Below are positions 62,356 through 64,000 of a stretch of DNA of 64,000 bases, in pieces. The notes beneath the pieces are model-generated. The model was given only the letters and a program-made list of their open reading frames with translations, was not told the DNA's origin and searched no databases. This DNA is from JAFGXT01 sp963677165 (GTDB taxonomy: Bacteria; Verrucomicrobiota; Lentisphaeria; Victivallales; SZUA-371): positions 5,332,001-5,396,000 of the forward strand of contig CAXXSX010000002.1 of NCBI GenBank assembly GCA_963677165.2. The letters run 5' to 3'. The position numbers were made by a program, and so were the translations under genes. How positions within the stretch are numbered: the stretch's first letter is position 1; the number at the start of each line of letters is the position of its first letter.

Positions 62356-63397
62356 AAAATACCTTTGCAGCTTGTCTCCGGACGAACTATCCACATTCGT
62401 AAAACAGGCCGGGCAACCGGCCTTTCGCGCCAAACAAACAGCGGATTGGATATTCAAAAAACGTATTGTGGATCCGTCGCTGATGAAAAATCTTCCACTA
62501 CCGTTACGGGAACAGTTACAAGCTGAATTCATCTGCCAGTCTCTGCATACCGTGGATCAGATAAGCGCCGAAGACGAAACAACAAAACTACTGCTGGAAC
62601 TGCATGACGGCGAAAAGATCGAAGCAGTAGTCATTCCTTCTCAGGAACGCCGTACCTTTTGTCTCAGCACTCAGGTAGGCTGTCCGGTTCAATGCCGGTT
62701 CTGCGCCAGCGGAGCTGACGGACTGGTCAGAAATCTGACCGCAGGAGAAATCGTGGAACAGTTTCTGGCGTGCTGCAAACGTATTGACCGCCTGCCGGAT
62801 AACATTGTTTTCATGGGAATCGGGGAAGGACTGCTGAACTTTGATAACTTGACCAAAGCACTTGATATCATAACCGGTCCGGAAGGATTCGATATGGCGG
62901 CACGCCGCATTACGGTGTCCACCAGCGGCTGGGTCCCAGGCATACGCAAGCTTGCCGATATCGGACGCCAGTGGAACCTTGCAGTATCACTACACGCTCC
63001 AGACGATACAACCCGGGCTTTACTTATTCCTGATAAGATGCGTTATCCAATAGCCGAAATTCTTGACGCTTGTGATTACTATCGTGAAAAAACTTCACGC
63101 ATGGTTACATTCGAATATACTTTAATCGACGGAATCAACGATACTCCGGAACACGCGGAACATATGGCAAACATCGCCAAAAAACGCAGAGCCAAAGTCA
63201 ACCTGATTCCTTACAATCAGGTCACCGGCGAATATCGGCGTCCATCCGATCAAGCAATTCATAAGTTCGAAAATATCCTGCTAAACCACCGGGTACAGGT
63301 AACGGTTCGCGTTGAAAAAGGCGCAAAGGTAAGCGCTGCCTGCGGACAACTTCGAAAAACATCTTCAGCCGGAAAAAGCTCATCATTACAAGACTAA
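62336..63397 (+). CDS. rlmN: Dual-specificity RNA methyltransferase RlmN
   Basis: 353 residues. Radical SAM enzyme that methylates C2 of A2503 in 23S rRNA and A37 of some tRNAs. The CxxxCxxC motif is CPVQCRFC (about 115-122), the GEIVEQ and MGIGEGLLN segments (about 157-165) follow, and the partner Cys lies in SAACGQLRK (about 340). Overlaps the upstream gene, with no own ribosome site strong enough to judge. Downstream lies a 425-base AT-rich gap. Confidence 0.96.
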   Translation: MTTISSKKYLCSLSPDELSTFVKQAGQPAFRAKQTADWIFKKRIVDPSLMKNLPLPLREQLQAEFICQSLHTVDQISAEDETTKLLLELHDGEKIEAVVIPSQERRTFCLSTQVGCPVQCRFCASGADGLVRNLTAGEIVEQFLACCKRIDRLPDNIVFMGIGEGLLNFDNLTKALDIITGPEGFDMAARRITVSTSGWVPGIRKLADIGRQWNLAVSLHAPDDTTRALLIPDKMRYPIAEILDACDYYREKTSRMVTFEYTLIDGINDTPEHAEHMANIAKKRRAKVNLIPYNQVTGEYRRPSDQAIHKFENILLNHRVQVTVRVEKGAKVSAACGQLRKTSSAGKSSSLQD

Positions 63398-63822
63398 CCA
63401 TCTGGCGCCCAATGACGACCAAACCGATACATTACTAGTTGAAAACAAGTGTGTTAAGCGAATTAAGATTCGTATATTTCACCAAAACTGTCTTTATAAC
63501 AGCAACCTTTCCTCAATTAAAACAAAACAAAAAACAGCATAAAAAACAAAAAATCAATTGCAATAACAATAAACATTGTTAGATTATATTAATAATAATT
63601 TTATTAGGCAGTTAATTTTTTATATCGACACTTGAATAATTTCTGTACTGCATTTGCCGGAATACCCTACAAAAAAAGCGCAAAGAATACTAATAAACAC
63701 TTGCATGCAAATATATACAAGTGTATTATTTTGCACACTTTGGGAATATGTAGTAGACTTCCGCTAGATAAGGAATAGGCTTTGGGGATACTCCCATACA
63801 GAATATTATACTTTTGGGGACA
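63398..63822 (+). other. AT-rich intergenic region with promoter and nested palindromes
   Basis: ACACTTG (63697-63703) and CAAGTGT (63718-63724) form an inverted repeat holding TTGCATGCAA (63701-63710). Right after them TTGCAC (63731-63736) is followed after 17 bases by TAGACT (63754-63759), a promoter resembling that of the RRM gene. The rest is AT-rich without clear features. Confidence 0.5.
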
Positions 63823-64000
63823 ATGAAAACTATTATTACATTTCTACATCATTTTGTTTTTCAACGCTTTATCTCTGCTCAGACAAGATTTTTTTCCGAA
63901 ATCGGCATCCCGCTTGATAAAAACGTAAGAAGCATTAAGACAGAGGATCGCAGCAGTTCCCTTATATCAATATTACAACGTTTCTTATCCACCGGAATTA
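63823..64000 (+). CDS. Start of a gene truncated at the window edge
   Basis: An open frame of 59 codons from the ATG at 63823 to the edge, preceded by GGGGA and by the promoter at 63731-63759. It reads MKTIITFLHHFVFQR, then SAQTRFFSEIGIPL, KNVRSI and SLISILQRFL. Hydrophobic near the start but not clearly a signal peptide. Too short to identify. Confidence 0.5.
   Translation, partial: MKTIITFLHHFVFQRFISAQTRFFSEIGIPLDKNVRSIKTEDRSSSLISILQRFLSTGI

Noticed and set aside
1..64000. tRNA, rRNA, CRISPR array, prophage, insertion sequence
   Set aside because: No CCA-ended cloverleaf, regular repeat-spacer pattern, transposase or integrase motif was seen by reading; a covariance scan could still find a small RNA.

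Overview
The window looks like a chromosomal piece of an anaerobic, Gram-negative, polysaccharide-degrading bacterium of the PVC group. Lentisphaerota or Kiritimatiellota would fit best, but this is inference from gene content; no rRNA marker is present. The clues are many lipobox lipoproteins, an LpxL-type lipid A acyltransferase, TolC-like outer-membrane proteins and LpoB (a diderm envelope), glycan enzymes (GH94, GH36, sialate O-acetylesterase, polysaccharide deacetylase, fucose mutarotase), acetate kinase with phosphotransacetylase, an Fe-S aldo/keto reductase and a MetF-MetV-like folate enzyme. Coding density is high. No rRNA, tRNA, CRISPR array, prophage or insertion sequence was seen.

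Layout. 0-10.5 kb: an esterase, a MITE-like hairpin, a lipoprotein, a GH94 glycoside phosphorylase behind a palindromic operator, two tandem near-identical GT-B glycosyltransferases, an AEC transporter, a TPR lipoprotein and a 30-codon ribosomal protein gene (bS22/mS38 type). 10.7-13.9 kb: an AT-rich cassette of three paralogous small exported proteins and two paralogous partners, built as a duplicated two-gene module with an ATGA overlap in each copy. I recognise no family here, and it is the best candidate for an undescribed system. 13.9-16.5 kb: metE behind a cobalamin riboswitch. 16.7-25.9 kb: an LtaS-like membrane enzyme, Der GTPase, a secreted protein, fucU, an Fe-S aldo/keto reductase and a double-domain ABC-type binding protein.

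26.0-31.5 kb: a tight envelope operon (PD-(D/E)XK-like protein, LpxL-type acyltransferase, GT39-like membrane protein, sialate O-acetylesterase) closed by a strong terminator. 31.6-35.1 kb: an RRM protein, then the reverse-strand operon ymdB-nadC-ruvA-2H phosphoesterase. 35.2-41.6 kb: a flippase-like membrane protein, MTHFR fusion, three helically phased operator-like palindromes, a secreted protein, BaiN-like flavoprotein and an LCAT-like lipase. 41.8-44.6 kb: a reduced division cluster: MraZ behind its 10-bp-spaced TGGAN repeats, a small membrane protein where ftsL would sit, a PBP dimerisation domain with no transpeptidase domain, and FtsW. No rsmH is seen.

44.6-49.5 kb: GH36 alpha-galactosidase and ackA-pta. 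49.7-56.6 kb: an envelope cluster with two tandem lipid-anchored TolC-like proteins, a CsgG-like protein, a COG3014-like lipoprotein, a YcfL-like lipoprotein and LpoB. 56.6-64 kb: a secreted protein, polysaccharide deacetylase, MgtE, a GT39-like protein, RlmN and a truncated gene at the edge. Overall the genes describe glycan breakdown feeding acetate fermentation, B12-responsive methionine synthesis, and many uncharacterised envelope lipoproteins. Several are local duplicates (GT-B pair, TolC-like pair, the 10.7-13.9 kb modules), so tandem duplication is a theme of this locus.
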